Below are positions 17,093-28,681 of a stretch of DNA of 64,000 bases, piece by piece. Every line of letters begins with the position of its first letter. The stretch's first letter is position 1. The notes under the pieces are model-generated. The model was given only the letters and a program-made list of their open reading frames with translations. It was not told where the DNA came from and made no database searches. The stretch comes from Sulfolobaceae archaeon (GTDB lineage Archaea; Thermoproteota; Thermoprotei_A; Sulfolobales; Sulfolobaceae), in the NCBI GenBank assembly GCA_028277025.1, contig JAPYVG010000004.1, forward strand, positions 1 to 64,000. Reading direction: 5' to 3'. Made by a program: the position numbers and the translations under genes.

Positions 17093-19081
17093 CTTACTCT
17101 TATATTTCAATACATCCTTAATAAACTTCCCAGTTGATTTTGATATTAATAACTTTTTAATTACCTCCTCTTCCTTTAACCCACTTCTCTCTCTCCATAT
17201 TTTAAGCGCCTCATCCAATTTCTTGTTAGCGTCATAATGATATTTACATAAACCGTCTTGATAAGCTTCTAAATCACATATTTTACATTTCTCGTATTTT
17301 AAAAGTCCTAATACATTCCCTAGTTTCCTACCTACAAGGTCTTTAACCTCATTATATTTATCCAAGTATTTCCGCAAAACGCTTATGGTCTCATTAACAA
17401 CTTCCTCAACTGTAGTTTTACCAGATATTATACTGTTGAGCTTACTTTCCATTACAGAAGTCATCTTAACGCTCGTTAAGTCTGAGAAATAGTCATTTAA
17501 AATTTTCGAAATAATAATACCTAAATTTGTCGGTTCAACATACCTTTTATTTTTTAATATCAAATACTTTCTATCAAATAAAGTCTCAATTATCCTACCC
17601 CTTGTAGCCTCAGTTCCTAAACCTGATGACTCCATCCATTTAAGAATGTCTATTTTAGTTAAGTTACTTATCGGTGGAGAGGACAGTTTCATTAGGACTG
17701 AAACTTGTTCAACCTCAAATTCATCTCCTTCTTTAACATTCAATAATTCTTCGTCCCTTATTCCCTTATAAGGATAAAGCAGTAGCCAGCCTTTAAATAT
17801 AATATGTTGCAAATTAATCTGAAAACTTTCTTTACTCAAAGAGAAAATTATCCTTTGACTCCTCACCTTAGCGTCTTCAGAAATGCTTGCCAAAAAGCGC
17901 CTTGTAATAAGCTCATATAACGAAAACTCCCTCTTACTTAATCTATCAGGCTTCTCTCCGGTAGGATAAATAGCTGGGTGGGCAGGATCTTCCTTTTCTC
18001 CTTGTCTAACGACATATTTACCCTTAGTGAGATTATTCAACAGGATTATAAGTTTAGGAAAAACCCCGTTTAAACCGTTCACTATATTTCTTATATCTAC
18101 TGTTGGTGGAATTTTCTGGCTGTTAGTCCTAGGATAGCTGATCAATCCATCTAAGTATAGTTGTTCAGCAATTCTTTCTGTAATATACGGTGAAAACCCT
18201 AATAGCCTACCGGCTTCTGCTTGTAGATCACCTAGGTTAAATGGAGGTGGCCTTGGAACTATATTATCTTCTTCCCTAACTTCCTTAACCTTAATTTTTT
18301 CGCCCTTTAACAGTTTTGCAAACTCTAACGCTTTCTGCTTACTATCGAACTGCTTATCCAATTTGACTTTAAACTTCCTTCCTTTAATAGTAAATGTAAC
18401 GTATGTTACATAATATGGTAGAGGAACAAACTGTTGTCTAGCTATGTAATTATTAACTACATAAATAAGAGTAGGGCTCTGAACCCTGCCAGCACTTAAG
18501 ATAACCCTTTTATTAGTAACATCTTTTAGAGCCCTCATTAACGCCCTACTAACGTTTATACCCCAAAGCCAATCTACTTTATGTCTTGCTATCCCAGCAT
18601 TTATCATGTTATAATCTAAAGGTTGTAAAGAATGAAAGGCCTTCTGAATATCCTCTTTGGTTAACGCAGAAAACTTCATTCTTTTAGCTTTCTTTAAATC
18701 TCCAAAAAACTTAATTATCATGTATCCAATTACTGACCCTTCTATGTCATAATCACAAGCATTGATATATTCTATAGCTCTAGAAGATAAGAACTTCAGT
18801 AAATCATAGTATTTTTTAGTATATCGAGCGGATTTGTCTATCTCCCATAAAGGTCTCCAATCTGCCTTAAAGACCGGAAAGGAGGAATTACCATAAAGGT
18901 TAAACAAATGTCCAGCTGCTGGAGCAACTACAATATTCTTAGACTGATAAGTAAAAACCCAAAAATTTACGGAGTATGCCCTACATAATCTGGGCTTAGG
19001 AGAAAGCGCCTCAGCTATTTTCTTAGCAGCTTTAGATTTTTCTGCTATTATCAGTAAAAAATTATAAGGATTACAACTCAT
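17084..19081 (-). CDS. topA: Type IA DNA topoisomerase (topoisomerase III type)
   Basis: 665 residues. It relaxes and decatenates DNA by single-strand passage. The TOPRIM domain at the front ([19 protein letters not shown], then the acidic triad region [16 protein letters not shown]) is followed by the active-site Tyr in [15 protein letters not shown] and the [10 protein letters not shown] motif. Near residue 612 a C-x2-C-x8-C-x3-H cluster ([17 protein letters not shown]) may bind zinc. The length fits the single-subunit Sulfolobus topoisomerase III rather than reverse gyrase. It overlaps rpo6 by 4 nt upstream. Confidence 0.93.
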   Translation of the reverse strand: MSCNPYNFLLIIAEKSKAAKKIAEALSPKPRLCRAYSVNFWVFTYQSKNIVVAPAAGHLFNLYGNSSFPVFKADWRPLWEIDKSARYTKKYYDLLKFLSSRAIEYINACDYDIEGSVIGYMIIKFFGDLKKAKRMKFSALTKEDIQKAFHSLQPLDYNMINAGIARHKVDWLWGINVSRALMRALKDVTNKRVILSAGRVQSPTLIYVVNNYIARQQFVPLPYYVTYVTFTIKGRKFKVKLDKQFDSKQKALEFAKLLKGEKIKVKEVREEDNIVPRPPPFNLGDLQAEAGRLLGFSPYITERIAEQLYLDGLISYPRTNSQKIPPTVDIRNIVNGLNGVFPKLIILLNNLTKGKYVVRQGEKEDPAHPAIYPTGEKPDRLSKREFSLYELITRRFLASISEDAKVRSQRIIFSLSKESFQINLQHIIFKGWLLLYPYKGIRDEELLNVKEGDEFEVEQVSVLMKLSSPPISNLTKIDILKWMESSGLGTEATRGRIIETLFDRKYLILKNKRYVEPTNLGIIISKILNDYFSDLTSVKMTSVMESKLNSIISGKTTVEEVVNETISVLRKYLDKYNEVKDLVGRKLGNVLGLLKYEKCKICDLEAYQDGLCKYHYDANKKLDEALKIWRERSGLKEEEVIKKLLISKSTGKFIKDVLKYKSKMM

Positions 19082-19344
19082 TGTCCTATTTTCCTAATAC
19101 TTATTAACTCTACTTTACCATTAGGATAAACTCTTCTAACAGTAATTGGCAAAACACCTCTTTTCAATTCTTCTTCAGCGACACTTATCACGTCATCAGA
19201 AGGTAAATTAGACGTGTCAATCAGAGGAACAGCACCCATGGATAACTGTAAAGCCCTAGCACTTATAATTCTTGCCATCTCATATTTAGTTAGCCTATTT
19301 TTCCACGCCTCCTCAAAAATTACGTTAACTTTATCTAAAGGCAT
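19078..19344 (-). CDS. rpo6: RNA polymerase subunit Rpo6 (RpoK)
   Basis: 88 residues, the archaeal counterpart of eukaryotic Rpb6 and bacterial omega, which helps assemble the large subunits. The signature is [20 protein letters not shown], followed by [20 protein letters not shown]. The position directly ahead of topA, with a 4-nt overlap, fits co-transcription. Confidence 0.95.
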   Translation of the reverse strand: MPLDKVNVIFEEAWKNRLTKYEMARIISARALQLSMGAVPLIDTSNLPSDDVISVAEEELKRGVLPITVRRVYPNGKVELISIRKIGQ

Positions 19345-19376
19345 TATCTCACCCTTTCATAAAGAAATTAAAAAAT

Positions 19377-20492
19377 CTAACTCCACTCAACCTCATTCCT
19401 TAAAAAATCTGGTAATTTGCACTCATTAGGAGGAGAATAAGGAATACTTGCATCCAAAATCTTAGAAATAGCGTTAACTAACTTACTTATAGCCCTATCA
19501 TCAACAACTCCCAAGATGCCTATACGTATTATTTTGTCCTTTAGTTCGCCCATTCCACCAGCAACCTCAATACCAAATTCTTTCAATTTGTTTTTAAAAC
19601 CTGGAATAGGCGGAACAGTCGCTATAACGGTATTAGAGAAATTACTTTCATTACCAAATAATGAGAAACTAAGCTTGGAAAGTACAGCCCTAAGAAACCT
19701 AGCACACGCCTCATGCCTTTTCCACCTATTCTCTATACCTTCCATTTTTAGTAATTCCGCCGCTCTTAATGAGGCATTAAATATACCCACTGCCGGAGTA
19801 AAAGGAGTTTCGTGTTTATCTTGAAATCTTAAATGCAAAGAAATATCTAAATAAGAAGGCAAATCGTTTACAACCAACTCATCTATACCCTCTTTAGAAA
19901 GCCCTACAAACCCTACACCCGGCAAAGAAGCTAAAGCTTTTTGACTACCAGTAGCTACGGCATCAATTTTCCATTCATTAACCAGCAATTTATATGCCGC
20001 GAAACCAGAAACGGAATCCACAATGAGTTTCAGTCCTTTTCCTTTAACTATTCTCGAAATTTCTTCTAAATTTCTAAATGCAATTCCCGCGCTAGTCTCA
20101 TTATGAACTATTGCGACAGTTGTAGCGTCCTTATTCTCTTCAATAGCTTTCTTAATTTCATCTGTTTCAAATGATTGTCCTATTGGTTTCTCATAGGAAA
20201 CCACTTTAGCCCCTCTTCTCTTCAAAGAGTCTAGCAACCTTTTCCCAAATTCTCCATAAGGAAAAGTTAATACTTTTTCTTCCCTTTTTACGAGAGAAAA
20301 AACCATCGACTCCACAGCCAAAGTCCCAGAACCAGTTAGTAACGCTACCCTTTCGGCACTAAAGTGCTCTCTCATTAACTCTTCTAAATTCGCAACTATC
20401 TCTCTAAATTTTTCGCTTCTATGATTTATTACTAGAGTAGCTGCCTCCTTTACACTCTTAGGAACCTCAACTGGGCCCGGAATTAATAACAC
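19377..20492 (-). CDS. Class V aminotransferase (alanine/serine-glyoxylate type)
   Basis: 371 residues, pyridoxal phosphate enzyme of the serine-pyruvate/alanine-glyoxylate group. [18 protein letters not shown] at the front, [32 protein letters not shown] and the Schiff-base Lys in [18 protein letters not shown] are typical. The gene lies one base after serA on the same strand, so phosphohydroxypyruvate, hydroxypyruvate or glyoxylate are natural substrates. Annotation of this class to an exact substrate is uncertain. Confidence 0.88.
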   Translation of the reverse strand: MLLIPGPVEVPKSVKEAATLVINHRSEKFREIVANLEELMREHFSAERVALLTGSGTLAVESMVFSLVKREEKVLTFPYGEFGKRLLDSLKRRGAKVVSYEKPIGQSFETDEIKKAIEENKDATTVAIVHNETSAGIAFRNLEEISRIVKGKGLKLIVDSVSGFAAYKLLVNEWKIDAVATGSQKALASLPGVGFVGLSKEGIDELVVNDLPSYLDISLHLRFQDKHETPFTPAVGIFNASLRAAELLKMEGIENRWKRHEACARFLRAVLSKLSFSLFGNESNFSNTVIATVPPIPGFKNKLKEFGIEVAGGMGELKDKIIRIGILGVVDDRAISKLVNAISKILDASIPYSPPNECKLPDFLRNEVEWS

Positions 20493-20493
20493 T

Positions 20494-21429
20494 TTAAATC
20501 ATCCCCAACTCTTTCATAGCTTGTAATAAGTTCTGAGTTGTCATCTCAGCGACTCTTTGTTGTGCCTCCTTGGTTTGTGCACCGATATGAGGAGTAACTA
20601 TTACCCTTTCATGCTTTAGCAACTCTAGCTCCCATTCCTCCTTTGGAGGTTCATTCCAAAATACGTCAGTAGCATAAGCTAATACTTTACCATTTCTAAT
20701 ATATTCTAGTAAAGCTTTACCATTTACTATCACTGCCCTACTAGTGTTTACAATTATTACACCGTCTTTCATCCTCTTAAATTGTGGTTCATCTAGAATG
20801 GGTTTAGCGTTTTTGCCAACAGTAACGTGAAGGCTAATTATATCAGATTGCTCCACCAACTCGTCTAAAGTTACCGGTTTCACTCCTAATTTTTCTGCCC
20901 TCTCTCTAATGTCAATTATATCATAAGCTAAAACCCTCATTCCCATAGCACTGCCTATAATCCCGACTTTAGTACCGATTCTCCCAAACCCTATTATACC
21001 TAAAGTTTTCCCAGCTAATTCTATTCCTTCTATCTTCTTAAAGATTCCAGATTTTGCAAGATTCATAGCAGTATGCATTCTTCTAGCTGCAGCTACCATT
21101 AATCCTATTGTTAGTTCCACCGCAGAATCCGTAGAAGCCCCCGGAGCATAAACAACTTTTATACCTCTTTTATCAGCCTCATCAGTATCAATGTTGTCTA
21201 AGCCTATTCCAGCCCTAGCGATTATCTTTAGTTTCTTTCCCCTCTCTATTACCTCCTTATCAACTTTAGTCCTACTTCTAACTACTAAAATATCATAGTC
21301 GTTTATTATATTAAGAAGTTCCTCCCTAGTAATTTCGGGCCTATAATCTACTATTACTCCCTTTTCCTTAAGACTTTTTATTAAGATTTCATTGATTGGG
21401 TCTGTAATTAATGCTTTCACGACTTGCAT
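20494..21429 (-). CDS. serA: D-3-phosphoglycerate dehydrogenase (SerA-type 2-hydroxyacid dehydrogenase)
   Basis: 311 residues. The NAD-binding motif is [14 protein letters not shown]. Catalytic Arg is in [19 protein letters not shown], catalytic Glu in [10 protein letters not shown] and His in [12 protein letters not shown]. The protein has no C-terminal ACT domain, so serine feedback of the bacterial type is not expected. Paired with the aminotransferase it would make the first two steps of serine synthesis from 3-phosphoglycerate. A glyoxylate or hydroxypyruvate reductase role is the alternative. Confidence 0.9.
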   Translation of the reverse strand: MQVVKALITDPINEILIKSLKEKGVIVDYRPEITREELLNIINDYDILVVRSRTKVDKEVIERGKKLKIIARAGIGLDNIDTDEADKRGIKVVYAPGASTDSAVELTIGLMVAAARRMHTAMNLAKSGIFKKIEGIELAGKTLGIIGFGRIGTKVGIIGSAMGMRVLAYDIIDIRERAEKLGVKPVTLDELVEQSDIISLHVTVGKNAKPILDEPQFKRMKDGVIIVNTSRAVIVNGKALLEYIRNGKVLAYATDVFWNEPPKEEWELELLKHERVIVTPHIGAQTKEAQQRVAEMTTQNLLQAMKELGMI

Positions 21430-21625
21430 ACTCTCACCTTATAGGAAATTTTCATAAATTAGAAATTTAACATGATGAGCTTGATGATGAAGAATAAACG
21501 AGAGAAATAGTTATTAAAAGAGTAATCATTCCCAAATTCCTTAATACCATATTTACGACGTTTAACCTATCTTTCATTTTAATCTCGCATTATACCTTAC
21601 TTTCTAGCTTTTATATTTTTTTATT

Positions 21626-22240
21626 TTATTTTACGAGAGTTTTAGTTTGCTTAAAAAATATAAACAGATCTAGCAATCCTACTTGAATATTTAAGCCATC
21701 TGCAATGCTCCTTAATAAACCTTCAACTAAAAAATAATCCCTTCTTTTACGTAATTTTATATCACCAACTATATCAGTAATAAAGCGTAGAACATGCCTG
21801 TCGATTATAGCTAGATCAAAATAGCCTACATTCCGTAAAAAATGGCTGGCTTCTTTATACCCGATTCCATTTACTTTATTAACCAAAAACTCTCTTGCTT
21901 CCCATTGATCCCTATCAGCTAAAGGCTTAATAATTTTTTTAAGACTCCCATACAAACTTTTAGCTTCCGTTAAATATTTTGATTTCAAATTATAGAATCT
22001 ATATCCACATTCCTTTAAAATTTTTGATAACTTGTACTGGTCTAATGAGAAAAAATTGTATTCAAAAACGCAATTTAGCGCTTTATACGCAGATATAAAA
22101 GATGAGTTAGCAGTAAGAATGCATAATACAAGTTCCCTAAACCAAATATCTTCTCCGGCTTTATTATTTAATAAAAATTCTTCAGCTCTTTCCAGAACTC
22201 TTGCTCTTAACTTTTTGTCTACCACTAGACTTCTTAACAC
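21626..22240 (-). CDS. ogg: N-glycosylase/DNA lyase, Ogg2 family
   Basis: About 204 residues. It excises 8-oxoguanine and cleaves the abasic site. The helix-hairpin-helix motif with catalytic Lys is NGIGYKEASHFLRNVGYFD, followed by the catalytic Asp in AIIDRHVLRF, exactly the Ogg2 arrangement. The front WFRELVLCILTANSSFISAY is also family-like. I place the start at GTG 22240 inside the preceding gene, since the longer frame from 22297 adds an Arg-rich stretch that merely shadows that gene's Lys-rich tail. The overlap is about 59 nt and suggests coupled translation. Confidence 0.88.
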   Translation of the reverse strand: MLRSLVVDKKLRARVLERAEEFLLNNKAGEDIWFRELVLCILTANSSFISAYKALNCVFEYNFFSLDQYKLSKILKECGYRFYNLKSKYLTEAKSLYGSLKKIIKPLADRDQWEAREFLVNKVNGIGYKEASHFLRNVGYFDLAIIDRHVLRFITDIVGDIKLRKRRDYFLVEGLLRSIADGLNIQVGLLDLFIFFKQTKTLVK

Positions 22241-22700
22241 TCCTCTTCCTCTTTTTACTCTTCTTCTTCCTAGCCTTTTGTAATTTTGGCTTATCATTAA
22301 TTAAACCAATACTTATAACTCTAGTATATCCACCTTCAAACTCTAGTATAACAAACTGTTTATCGAAATCTGAAGTCACATCGACCCCTACTAATCTATA
22401 ATCCTTATCAAAGAAGGTCAAATATTCGACTTGAACATTTTCATTATTTTGTAAATCTTTAGGAATACCCACTCTCAACAACTTTAAAGGAGTTGGTAAA
22501 ACTAGAAGAGCATTAACACCGTTAATCGCTTCACTGCCATTTACTCTCACTAAAGTTACAAGCCCTTCCGAATTAATATTCTCTATCTCTTCTCCGTTTA
22601 TATCCCTATTTTCTTCTTTAACTAGATTTACTTTATAACCTATTACCCCTTTTATTAACTCAACTTTTTCTACGTTAAAATAATCTATCAGAGCCTTCAA
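22182..22700 (-). CDS. Unknown protein with Lys/Arg/Ser-rich tail
   Basis: 172 residues, no family recognised. Residues 1-140 look beta-rich (VTLVRVNGSEAINGVNALLV, FVILEFEGGYTRVISIG). The last 35 are almost all K, R and S (KKKSKKRKRSVKKSSGR), as in proteins that bind nucleic acid. It is upstream of ogg and overlaps it, so a link to DNA repair is possible. An AT-rich promoter region separates it from the divergent gene at 22817. Confidence 0.7.
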   Translation of the reverse strand: MKALIDYFNVEKVELIKGVIGYKVNLVKEENRDINGEEIENINSEGLVTLVRVNGSEAINGVNALLVLPTPLKLLRVGIPKDLQNNENVQVEYLTFFDKDYRLVGVDVTSDFDKQFVILEFEGGYTRVISIGLINDKPKLQKARKKKSKKRKRSVKKSSGRQKVKSKSSGKS

Positions 22701-22816
22701 AGTAAATTCCTAACAATATATAAGACTTACTACTAATAATAATTTACTTCATACTGAGAGGTATAATTCAATCCTTTTCGTTAATTATAAATATAGCATT
22801 AAAAGTAATATAACGC

Positions 22817-23035
22817 ATGAGCATCAAAATAAGAGGGTCTAACGCTTACGGGCATAATGGGTGGTTTACAGTTTATTGCAGAATATGTAACAGAAAATTG
22901 AAAATAGGAACAGACTTAGTTTATAAATGCCCAAAATGCGAAAAGAAATATAATGCATATTTCTGTGAAGCTGATGCAAGAGGACTAAAATATAAATGCC
23001 CATATTGTGGTTCAGAACTAGTAAGTGTATTATGA
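22817..23035 (+). CDS. Small zinc-ribbon protein
   Basis: 72 residues carrying three Cys pairs: YCRICNRKL, YKCPKCEKKY, and YKCPYCGSEL, with an extra Cys in YFCEADARG. This makes two zinc knuckles or one ribbon plus a lone site. A TATA element TATAAATATA at about 22787 lies 25-30 nt upstream, so the mRNA should be leaderless or nearly so. The stop overlaps the next gene in ATGATG. Function unknown. Confidence 0.75.
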   Translation: MSIKIRGSNAYGHNGWFTVYCRICNRKLKIGTDLVYKCPKCEKKYNAYFCEADARGLKYKCPYCGSELVSVL

Positions 23036-23334
23036 TGAAAACCAGAATTAATGGTAAAAACATTGTAATTATAAACAATATTTTTTATGCAGACACTGAC
23101 TTAGAAATAACTAATAAAGAATTCTTACAAAAATTATCCTTTTACCGTGATAAGCTAGCATATATAGATTTTAACATAGAAAAAGACAATTATAAGATAG
23201 TTAAAGGAGTTGCTTGTAAGACAAAACTTCATGTTTATTTATGCAATATTATTATAGAACTAAAGGAGCGGATAGACGATATTCAACAATTCTATACTAA
23301 AGTACTAGAAGAAGTGGCTAAAGTAATAACATAA
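23032..23334 (+). CDS. Unknown 100-residue protein
   Basis: Starts at the first ATG of an ATGATG that overlaps the stop of the zinc-ribbon gene, so the pair is co-translated. Begins MMKTRINGKNIVIINN; no motif recognised. The C-terminal half is amphipathic helix (NIIIELKERIDDIQQFYTKV). The last 43 nt overlap the convergent gene at 23292. Confidence 0.6.
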   Translation: MMKTRINGKNIVIINNIFYADTDLEITNKEFLQKLSFYRDKLAYIDFNIEKDNYKIVKGVACKTKLHVYLCNIIIELKERIDDIQQFYTKVLEEVAKVIT

Positions 23335-23615
23335 CCATTTCTACGTAAAGCAGAGGACAATTTATTTATAATTTCTACTATTTGAATAGCATTATAAGAT
23401 TGAAGTTTTAAGTAAGCTGATAATTGCCTACTCTCATTGAATCTTGTATAAACTAGAACTAGAACGTTTTCATTAGGAGCACAAATTAAAGACGCTCCCA
23501 CTTTTACAACCTTACAGACTTCGCCTAATTCTTTTTCTACGATTTCTATTAAATACTGAACTTTAAAGGCTAATGAAGGCTCTGAAGGCAAAATAGCATA
23601 TTCTACTTCAAACAT
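23292..23615 (-). CDS. Unknown 107-residue protein
   Basis: A small alpha/beta protein (SLAFKVQYLIEIVEKELGEV, then VVKVGASLICAPNENVLVLV) with no recognised family. It follows the 130-residue gene by three bases and overlaps the plus-strand gene end by 43 nt. Confidence 0.6.
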   Translation of the reverse strand: MFEVEYAILPSEPSLAFKVQYLIEIVEKELGEVCKVVKVGASLICAPNENVLVLVYTRFNESRQLSAYLKLQSYNAIQIVEIINKLSSALRRNGYVITLATSSSTLV

Positions 23616-23618
23616 TTC

Positions 23619-24011
23619 CTAACCCCCTATTTTTAAATTAACTCTTTTTAACGGGATTTTCAACATTTCGAATATGCTTTTAACGTACTCGGCATAACTA
23701 GTATCACCTCTAACAGCTTTAAGCTTTAATTTTCTATAATTTAATTCAAGCACCACTTTACCGTCTTTATAAACATAAACCTTCCCTTTCACTTTATTAT
23801 AAATATTTTTAACAAATATTAAATGAACAAAAGTCCCTTTGTCTGGGATTGATATAACAAGCTTCTCCCCCTTAATATAGGTACCTTTTTCTTTTTTCTG
23901 TATCTTATATTCTTTAAACTCTTTAATGTTATTACCTTCAATTGTGAAAATTAAACTACGTATAGCGTGCTTTCCAGTCTTACTACTACTGTTTTCTAAC
24001 GATACCTCCAT
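23619..24011 (-). CDS. Unknown 130-residue protein
   Basis: Beta-rich and basic, with repeated strands such as [19 protein letters not shown] and [18 protein letters not shown]. No motif recognised. Its start overlaps the end of the geranylgeranyl-reductase-like gene by 26 nt, so it belongs to that operon with the following 107-residue gene. Confidence 0.6.
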   Translation of the reverse strand: MEVSLENSSSKTGKHAIRSLIFTIEGNNIKEFKEYKIQKKEKGTYIKGEKLVISIPDKGTFVHLIFVKNIYNKVKGKVYVYKDGKVVLELNYRKLKLKAVRGDTSYAEYVKSIFEMLKIPLKRVNLKIGG

Positions 24012-24957
24012 TTTTAATAAACCTCGCCGCTTCCATTATCCCTTCTGGAGTTAATTTATCTTCTAAGTAAGCGTCAATTAAAATTTCATTCTTAAATAAA
24101 AATTTCAACAGTGCTTTTCTTAATCCCATCCCGGCATTTCTGTACAGGTTTAATAACTTATGTTGTAAGTTAATAGCATATTCAATCTTCTTTATAGCTT
24201 CGCCTAAATAATCTTCTATTTGCCCATATTTAACTATACTTTCATATGCATATATAGCGGAAATAGCGGAAGGCCTGATCCCCTCGCCGCTTAATGGAAA
24301 TACCAACCCCCTAGCTTCACCTATTCTATTATTTTTTACCTTCACTGGTGAGATCGAAATAGGAGCCCCCCTTATATCTTCTATCTTATATTCCTTTATT
24401 TTCTCTCTGATATATTTTAATACAAGTTCTTTTGAATTTTTATATTCTATGAAACCAGCTCCTATATTTAGAAACCCTTCTTCAGCTGGGAAAATCCAAT
24501 AAAAACCAGTGTACTTTGTATTAAATTCCAAAATTGCCTCATCAGAAAAATTTTCAGTTTTCACTATAGCCCTCGTAGTATAAACTACTTCCCTATCCAT
24601 ATCATACGGCCCCTTTGAGTCAATTATTAAATCGAATTTCTCGTCTATCGTCCGAGAATATGGAATACCTTCGCGCATACTGTTTATCCACTTCCACTTA
24701 TCTATAACAACCCATTTTGTGTGTCTATACTCTATATCGTAAACTCTTTCTCCATCTATGTAAAAGGCGAAACGTTTAATATTAAACTTGATATCCCAAG
24801 AGTAAGGGGGATTAAAAACATTAGGAACTATGTCACCACAAGGCTTAACATATTTAGGGTTAATATCAATTATTTTAACCTCATAATTAGTCTTAGTCTT
24901 TAATAAGTACCCTAGAAGTGACCCTGCGACCCCTCCTCCGATAATTCCTATTTTCAT
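23986..24957 (-). CDS. Geranylgeranyl-reductase-like FAD-dependent oxidoreductase
   Basis: 323 residues. The N-terminal dinucleotide fold [19 protein letters not shown] binds FAD. The family marks PCGDIVPN (Cys near the flavin) and [19 protein letters not shown] follow, then [20 protein letters not shown]. Archaeal enzymes of this group saturate the isoprenoid chains of membrane lipids or quinones. The chain is shorter than many family members (about 400-450), so the substrate is open. It is divergent from valS by 51 bp. Confidence 0.82.
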   Translation of the reverse strand: MKIGIIGGGVAGSLLGYLLKTKTNYEVKIIDINPKYVKPCGDIVPNVFNPPYSWDIKFNIKRFAFYIDGERVYDIEYRHTKWVVIDKWKWINSMREGIPYSRTIDEKFDLIIDSKGPYDMDREVVYTTRAIVKTENFSDEAILEFNTKYTGFYWIFPAEEGFLNIGAGFIEYKNSKELVLKYIREKIKEYKIEDIRGAPISISPVKVKNNRIGEARGLVFPLSGEGIRPSAISAIYAYESIVKYGQIEDYLGEAIKKIEYAINLQHKLLNLYRNAGMGLRKALLKFLFKNEILIDAYLEDKLTPEGIMEAARFIKNGGIVRKQ

Positions 24958-25008
24958 CTTAAATAGCTTATAAGTAAGCCTTAATAAACTAGTGTAATAG
25001 GTGAACTA

Positions 25009-27450
25009 ATGATATCGCAAGATGAGATTAGTAAGAAGCTTGAGGAATGGCCTAAGCACTATGATCCACAATCTATAGAGTTAAAATGGCAACAGATCTG
25101 GTTATCAAAAGAGTATTGGGAGAAGGTATATAGGTTTAGAGACGAGGACACACAGTCACCAGTATTTGTAATTGATACACCTCCACCATTTACCAGCGGA
25201 GAGCTTCACATGGGTCATGCGTATTGGGTTACTATAGCGGATACAATAGCTAGATATAAGAGATTAGCTGGATACAACGTTCTCTTACCACAAGGCTGGG
25301 ACACACAAGGATTACCAACAGAATTAAAAGTACAATATAGACTAAAAATACCAAAAGAAAATAGAGAATTGTTCCTTAAAAAATGCATCGAATGGACTGA
25401 AGATATGATAAGTAGAATGAGATCAGCAATGATTAGATTAGGATATAGACCGGAATGGGAAAGATTTGAGTATAGAACATATAAAGAAGATTATAGAAAA
25501 ATTATACAGAAAAGTTTACTAGATATGCATAATGCTGGATTGATAGAATTCAGAGAAGGACCAGTTTATTGGTGTCCTAAATGCGAAACCGCATTAGCAC
25601 AAAGTGAAGTAGGATATCTGGAGAAGGAAGGAGTACTAGTCCATATAAAATTCCCGTTAAAAGACGGGAGCGGGGCTATTATAATAGCAACGACTAGACC
25701 AGAATTACTGGCTGCTACTCAAGCTGTTGCCGTACACCCAGAAGATGAGAGGTATAAAGGCTTGATTGGAAAAACGGTAATAGTTCCCGTTTTTAATAAG
25801 GAAGTAAAAATAATTGCGGACAGTGCAGTAGAAAAGGGATTTGGAACTGGAGCAGTTATGATAAGTACCTACGGTGACCCTCAGGACATTAAATGGCAGT
25901 TAAGCTATAACTTGCCAGTAACTGAAATAGTTGATGAAAAAGGTAGGATAAAGAATACTGGAATAATAGATGGATTAAAAATTGAAGATGCTAGGAATAA
26001 AATGATAGAAATATTAAAGGAAAAAGGCTACCTTGTTAAAATAGAGAAAATTAAACATAATGTATTATCTCACACAGAAAGGAGTGATTGTCTGTCACCA
26101 ATAGAATTTCTTGTAAAGAAACAAATCTATATAAAAGTTTTACCATTCAAGAATAAACTACTAGAAGAATATAAGAAAATGAAATTCACCCCAAGTAGAA
26201 TGACACATTACTTAGAGGACTGGATAAAAAGCTTAGAATGGGATTGGAATATTAGTAGGCAAAGAGTGTATGGCACTCCTTTACCGTTCTGGTATTGTGA
26301 TAATGGCCACTTAATTCCGGCCAAAGAAGATCAACTCCCAGTAGACCCTACAAAAGCTCAACCACCATATGAAAAATGCCCTAAGTGTGGATTACCGTTA
26401 AAACCTGTTACTGATGTAGCTGATGTATGGATAGACTCAAGTGTAACAGTTCTTTACTTAACAGGGTTTTATACTGATAAAAATAGGTTTACAAAAACTT
26501 TTCCGACATCATTAAGACTTCAAGGCACTGATATAATAAGGACATGGTTGTTTTACACATTTTTCAGAACACTTATGCTTGCTGGTGATGTACCATTTAA
26601 ACAAGTGCTAATTAACGGTCAAGTACTGGGTCCAGACGGTACTAGGATGAGTAAAAGCAAAGGAAATGTTGTAAATCCATTAGATAGAATTAACGAATTC
26701 GGCGCAGATGCGATAAGACTAACACTATTAGATGCGAGAATAGGTGATGATTTCCCATTTAAGTGGGAAACCGTTAAAGCTAAAAAACTCTTACTCCAAA
26801 AACTCTGGAACGCTGGAAGGCTTTCTTATCCATTCATCGGGAAAAAGAAGTTTGAAAAACCAGAAAAATTACATCAAATAGATCAGTGGATACTACTTGA
26901 GCATAAAAGGTTTGTAAAGAAGGTAATAGAGGCTTATGAAAATTATGATTTCTACACGGTAGTAGAATCATTATACTCATACTTCTGGGAGACAATAGCC
27001 GATGAGTACCTGGAGCTAATAAAACATAGATTATTCAGCGAAGACCAATCGGCACTTTACACTCTTAGTAAAATATTAAAAGACTTACTGATACTAATTC
27101 ACCCACTAGCACCACATATAACTGAAGAGATGTATAGTAGACTATACGGTGATAAAATCAGTATACAATTAGAGAAATTACCAGATGTAAGTGATATACA
27201 AGAGAATCAAGAAATAGATAAATTAGGAAATTATATAAAGAAAACAACATCAATTATTAGAACATTAAAGATACAGAATAAATTATCAATCGTGACTCCA
27301 ATAAGCGTAAAGTTATACGGTCCAGAGGATTATATCAGTACAATAAAATTAGTTGAAGATGATCTGAAAAAGACACTAAAAATTGAGCAGATAGAATATG
27401 TGAAATCTGAAGAGATCAAAGCTGAGCTGACATCAGCCCATGGGAGTTAA
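25009..27450 (+). CDS. valS: Valyl-tRNA synthetase
   Basis: 813 residues, class I synthetase. The HIGH box is HMGH at 67-70 in [16 protein letters not shown], and the KMSKS box is RMSKS at 546-550. The editing domain has [19 protein letters not shown] and [32 protein letters not shown] is a zinc site in the insertion. The TRPELLAA and GTPLPFWYC wording and the length point to ValS rather than IleS or LeuS. The C-terminal coiled-coil arm of bacterial ValS is short or absent, as in archaea. Confidence 0.92.
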   Translation: MISQDEISKKLEEWPKHYDPQSIELKWQQIWLSKEYWEKVYRFRDEDTQSPVFVIDTPPPFTSGELHMGHAYWVTIADTIARYKRLAGYNVLLPQGWDTQGLPTELKVQYRLKIPKENRELFLKKCIEWTEDMISRMRSAMIRLGYRPEWERFEYRTYKEDYRKIIQKSLLDMHNAGLIEFREGPVYWCPKCETALAQSEVGYLEKEGVLVHIKFPLKDGSGAIIIATTRPELLAATQAVAVHPEDERYKGLIGKTVIVPVFNKEVKIIADSAVEKGFGTGAVMISTYGDPQDIKWQLSYNLPVTEIVDEKGRIKNTGIIDGLKIEDARNKMIEILKEKGYLVKIEKIKHNVLSHTERSDCLSPIEFLVKKQIYIKVLPFKNKLLEEYKKMKFTPSRMTHYLEDWIKSLEWDWNISRQRVYGTPLPFWYCDNGHLIPAKEDQLPVDPTKAQPPYEKCPKCGLPLKPVTDVADVWIDSSVTVLYLTGFYTDKNRFTKTFPTSLRLQGTDIIRTWLFYTFFRTLMLAGDVPFKQVLINGQVLGPDGTRMSKSKGNVVNPLDRINEFGADAIRLTLLDARIGDDFPFKWETVKAKKLLLQKLWNAGRLSYPFIGKKKFEKPEKLHQIDQWILLEHKRFVKKVIEAYENYDFYTVVESLYSYFWETIADEYLELIKHRLFSEDQSALYTLSKILKDLLILIHPLAPHITEEMYSRLYGDKISIQLEKLPDVSDIQENQEIDKLGNYIKKTTSIIRTLKIQNKLSIVTPISVKLYGPEDYISTIKLVEDDLKKTLKIEQIEYVKSEEIKAELTSAHGS

Positions 27451-27482
27451 GCTCACCGGTCGCGCTATCAGGGTGTCATCAG
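27433..27482 (-). ncRNA. Candidate C/D box guide RNA between valS and aspC ends
   Basis: On the minus strand: C-like CTGATGA (27482-27476), 12 nt, D'-like GCGA, 3 nt, weak C' GTGAGCT, 13 nt, D CTGA (27436-27433). The strip is GC-rich, unlike its surroundings, and overlaps the 3' ends of both convergent genes. The 12-nt guide next to D' is complementary to CTATCAGG, a string I recall from crenarchaeal 16S rRNA, but this is unchecked. C' and D' are degenerate, so the call is weaker than the ones at 17.0 and 35.3 kb. Confidence 0.38.
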
Positions 27483-28670
27483 CATATTAATGTACTCACC
27501 CATCCTTTTAACCCCTTCTATTATATCGTTCTCGTTAACTGCAAAGCTAAGTCTAATAAAGTCCTTACCAACATCTAGCGGAAATACCTCACCGGGTATC
27601 GTAGTAACGCCCTTTTCTTCTATTAATTTTATCACGAAGTCTTTAACACTCATACCAGTCTTTTTAAGTATATCCCCTACATATGGAAACATATAGAAAG
27701 CACCTTGACTCCTAAATACTTTGATCCACTTTATTTTCTTAAGCTCAGAGTACATTACATCTCTCCTTCTTTCAAACAATTTAATCATTTCTTTAACGTC
27801 ATCAAAAGAGTCAAACGCAGCTAAAGCACCTTTTTGAGCAAAACTAGTTGGGCAAGTATAAATATCGGCGGCTAAAGAAGCCATCTTCTTTATTACATTC
27901 CCTTTAGCTATAACATATCCTAACCTCCAGCCCGTCATAGAAAACGTTTTACTAAAACCATTAATATATATCACATAGCTCCTCCAATCTGGATCCTCTA
28001 ATACACTCTTCATTTTACCGTTATATATGAAGTAATCATATATTTCATCTGAAATTAGTACTAATTTTCTCTCTTTAGCTATTTCCATTATTCTCTCAAT
28101 CTCTTTGGGATCAAAAACCATCCCGGTAGGATTATGGGGATTATTAAGTACGACTAGTTTAGTCTTACTATTTATCTTCTCCTCTAATTCATCTACATTA
28201 AGGGAAAACCCCTTCTCTTCATCCCATTTCATCCTAACATAAACTGGCTTCCCTCCTAACATTTTGACTACTTCTGAGTAAGAATAGAAAGAAGGATCAA
28301 ATAATATTACTTCATCGCCAGGATTAACATATAATAAGAACGCTAAATAAAGTGCAGTCTTGGCTCCAGGAGTAACTATTACTTCATCTTTTTTAACACC
28401 AGCATTATACTTGCTATTTATATGCTCAGCAATTTTACTCCTAAGCTCATCAATTCCATAAGCCGATGTATATCCAGTAAAACCCTCGTCCAATGCTCTT
28501 TTAGCCTCTTCCCTAATCTTCTTAAAAGTTGGTAGGTCCGGTTGGCCTATGCCGAAATTAATAACCCTTATTCCCTTCTCCTTTTGAACTCTACGAGCTA
28601 TATCTTGATAAACTAAAGTAGACTCTCCCGAAATACTTAAAGATGCAACTGAAAAGTTATCTATAGACAT
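27468..28670 (-). CDS. aspC: Aspartate aminotransferase-type class I aminotransferase
   Basis: 400 residues. The Schiff-base Lys is in [17 protein letters not shown], with [12 protein letters not shown] and [10 protein letters not shown] for cofactor contacts and the substrate Arg in FIRLSFAV. This matches the Sulfolobus aspartate aminotransferase group, which converts aspartate and 2-oxoglutarate. It lies 11 nt after trpC at the end of the trp operon, so a role with aromatic amino acids is also possible. Confidence 0.88.
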   Translation of the reverse strand: MSIDNFSVASLSISGESTLVYQDIARRVQKEKGIRVINFGIGQPDLPTFKKIREEAKRALDEGFTGYTSAYGIDELRSKIAEHINSKYNAGVKKDEVIVTPGAKTALYLAFLLYVNPGDEVILFDPSFYSYSEVVKMLGGKPVYVRMKWDEEKGFSLNVDELEEKINSKTKLVVLNNPHNPTGMVFDPKEIERIMEIAKERKLVLISDEIYDYFIYNGKMKSVLEDPDWRSYVIYINGFSKTFSMTGWRLGYVIAKGNVIKKMASLAADIYTCPTSFAQKGALAAFDSFDDVKEMIKLFERRRDVMYSELKKIKWIKVFRSQGAFYMFPYVGDILKKTGMSVKDFVIKLIEEKGVTTIPGEVFPLDVGKDFIRLSFAVNENDIIEGVKRMGEYINMLMTP

Positions 28671-28681
28671 TAGTTATAACT

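Noticed and set aside
21471..21490. Tandem ATGATGA motifs near 21.48 kb
   Set aside because: No D box at a workable distance; the region is plain AT-rich promoter sequence of serA.
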